From Bacteroidales bacterium UBA5072 (lineage in GTDB: Bacteria; Bacteroidota; Bacteroidia; Bacteroidales; UBA10428), in contig DIAS01000056.1 in the NCBI GenBank assembly GCA_002415855.1, positions 61,985 to 125,984 on the forward strand: a DNA stretch of 64,000 nucleotides, read 5' to 3'. The notes under the pieces were generated by a model. It ran no database searches. It was not told the DNA's origin and saw nothing but the letters and a program-made list of their open reading frames with translations. Made by a program: the position numbers and the translations under genes. Positions 63,987 through 64,000 of this stretch are shown piece by piece; positions within the stretch are counted from its first letter, which is position 1; each line of letters starts with the position of its first letter.

Positions 63987-64000
63987 TTCACTTTTCATTA
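63987..64000. repeat. Short intergenic repeat, copy 2
   Basis: TTCACTTTTCATTA, identical to 23085-23098, preceded by the related CTTTTCATTA at 63977-63986, so the unit is partly tandem here. It lies upstream of the first operon gene at the right edge. Confidence 0.35.

Overview
The window is chromosomal DNA from a Bacteroidota bacterium, most likely Bacteroidales or Marinilabiliales. The markers are a SusC/SusD polysaccharide utilisation locus with a hybrid two-component sensor, a type IX secretion (T9SS) sorting domain, SpvB/RHS giant proteins with a tail-fibre-like partner, many surface lipoproteins and a eukaryote-like hexokinase. No rRNA, tRNA, CRISPR array, transposase or integrase was recognised.

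Layout. 1-3.4 kb (+): an NAD(P)-dependent extended SDR cut by the left edge, a steroid 5-alpha-reductase family membrane enzyme overlapping it by one base, then a secreted type-B carboxylesterase. 3.4-18.8 kb (-): a polysaccharide utilisation locus, read in the order HTCS sensor-regulator, GH31 with PA14 insert, SusC, SusD, surface lipoprotein, clan GH-A lipoprotein; a perfect hairpin precedes the last gene. 18.9-24.3 kb (-): PAS histidine kinase, RluA-type pseudouridine synthase, Tat-exported TIM-barrel isomerase, hexokinase. 24.4-29.2 kb (+): MFS exporter, DUF4954 hexapeptide protein and SIS sugar isomerase, followed by a short gene remnant. 29.4-32.7 kb (-): MFS transporter with two secreted or membrane proteins of unknown function. 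32.8-37.3 kb: secreted cyclophilin, then divergent GH172 (DUF2961) and GH116-like enzymes. 37.4-43.4 kb (-): marR-tolC-MFP-RND efflux operon with an obvious repeated operator. 43.4-46.0 kb: divergent surface esterase and AGE-family epimerase lipoproteins. 46.0-54.2 kb (+): an AT-rich spacer and a three-gene secreted cassette (T9SS protein, tail-fibre-like protein, 2,084-residue SpvB/FG-GAP/RHS protein), closed by a bidirectional terminator.

54.3-64 kb (-): the most interesting region. A tight operon encodes a homoisocitrate/isocitrate-type dehydrogenase, a degenerate HD-domain protein, two dissimilar one-chain homoaconitase/LeuCD-type hydro-lyases, an antiquitin-type aminoadipate semialdehyde dehydrogenase, lysine-ketoglutarate reductase and saccharopine dehydrogenase. 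The last three make a complete lysine to 2-aminoadipate route. The first enzymes are those of the homocitrate branch of the alpha-aminoadipate pathway. Their combination in one operon suggests (inference) that 2-oxoadipate from lysine may be run backwards through homoisocitrate, homoaconitate and homocitrate to acetyl-CoA and 2-oxoglutarate. The simpler alternative is local 2-oxoglutarate supply for the reductase. The operon continues past, or begins near, the right edge, so any aminotransferase and homocitrate synthase or lyase would lie outside.
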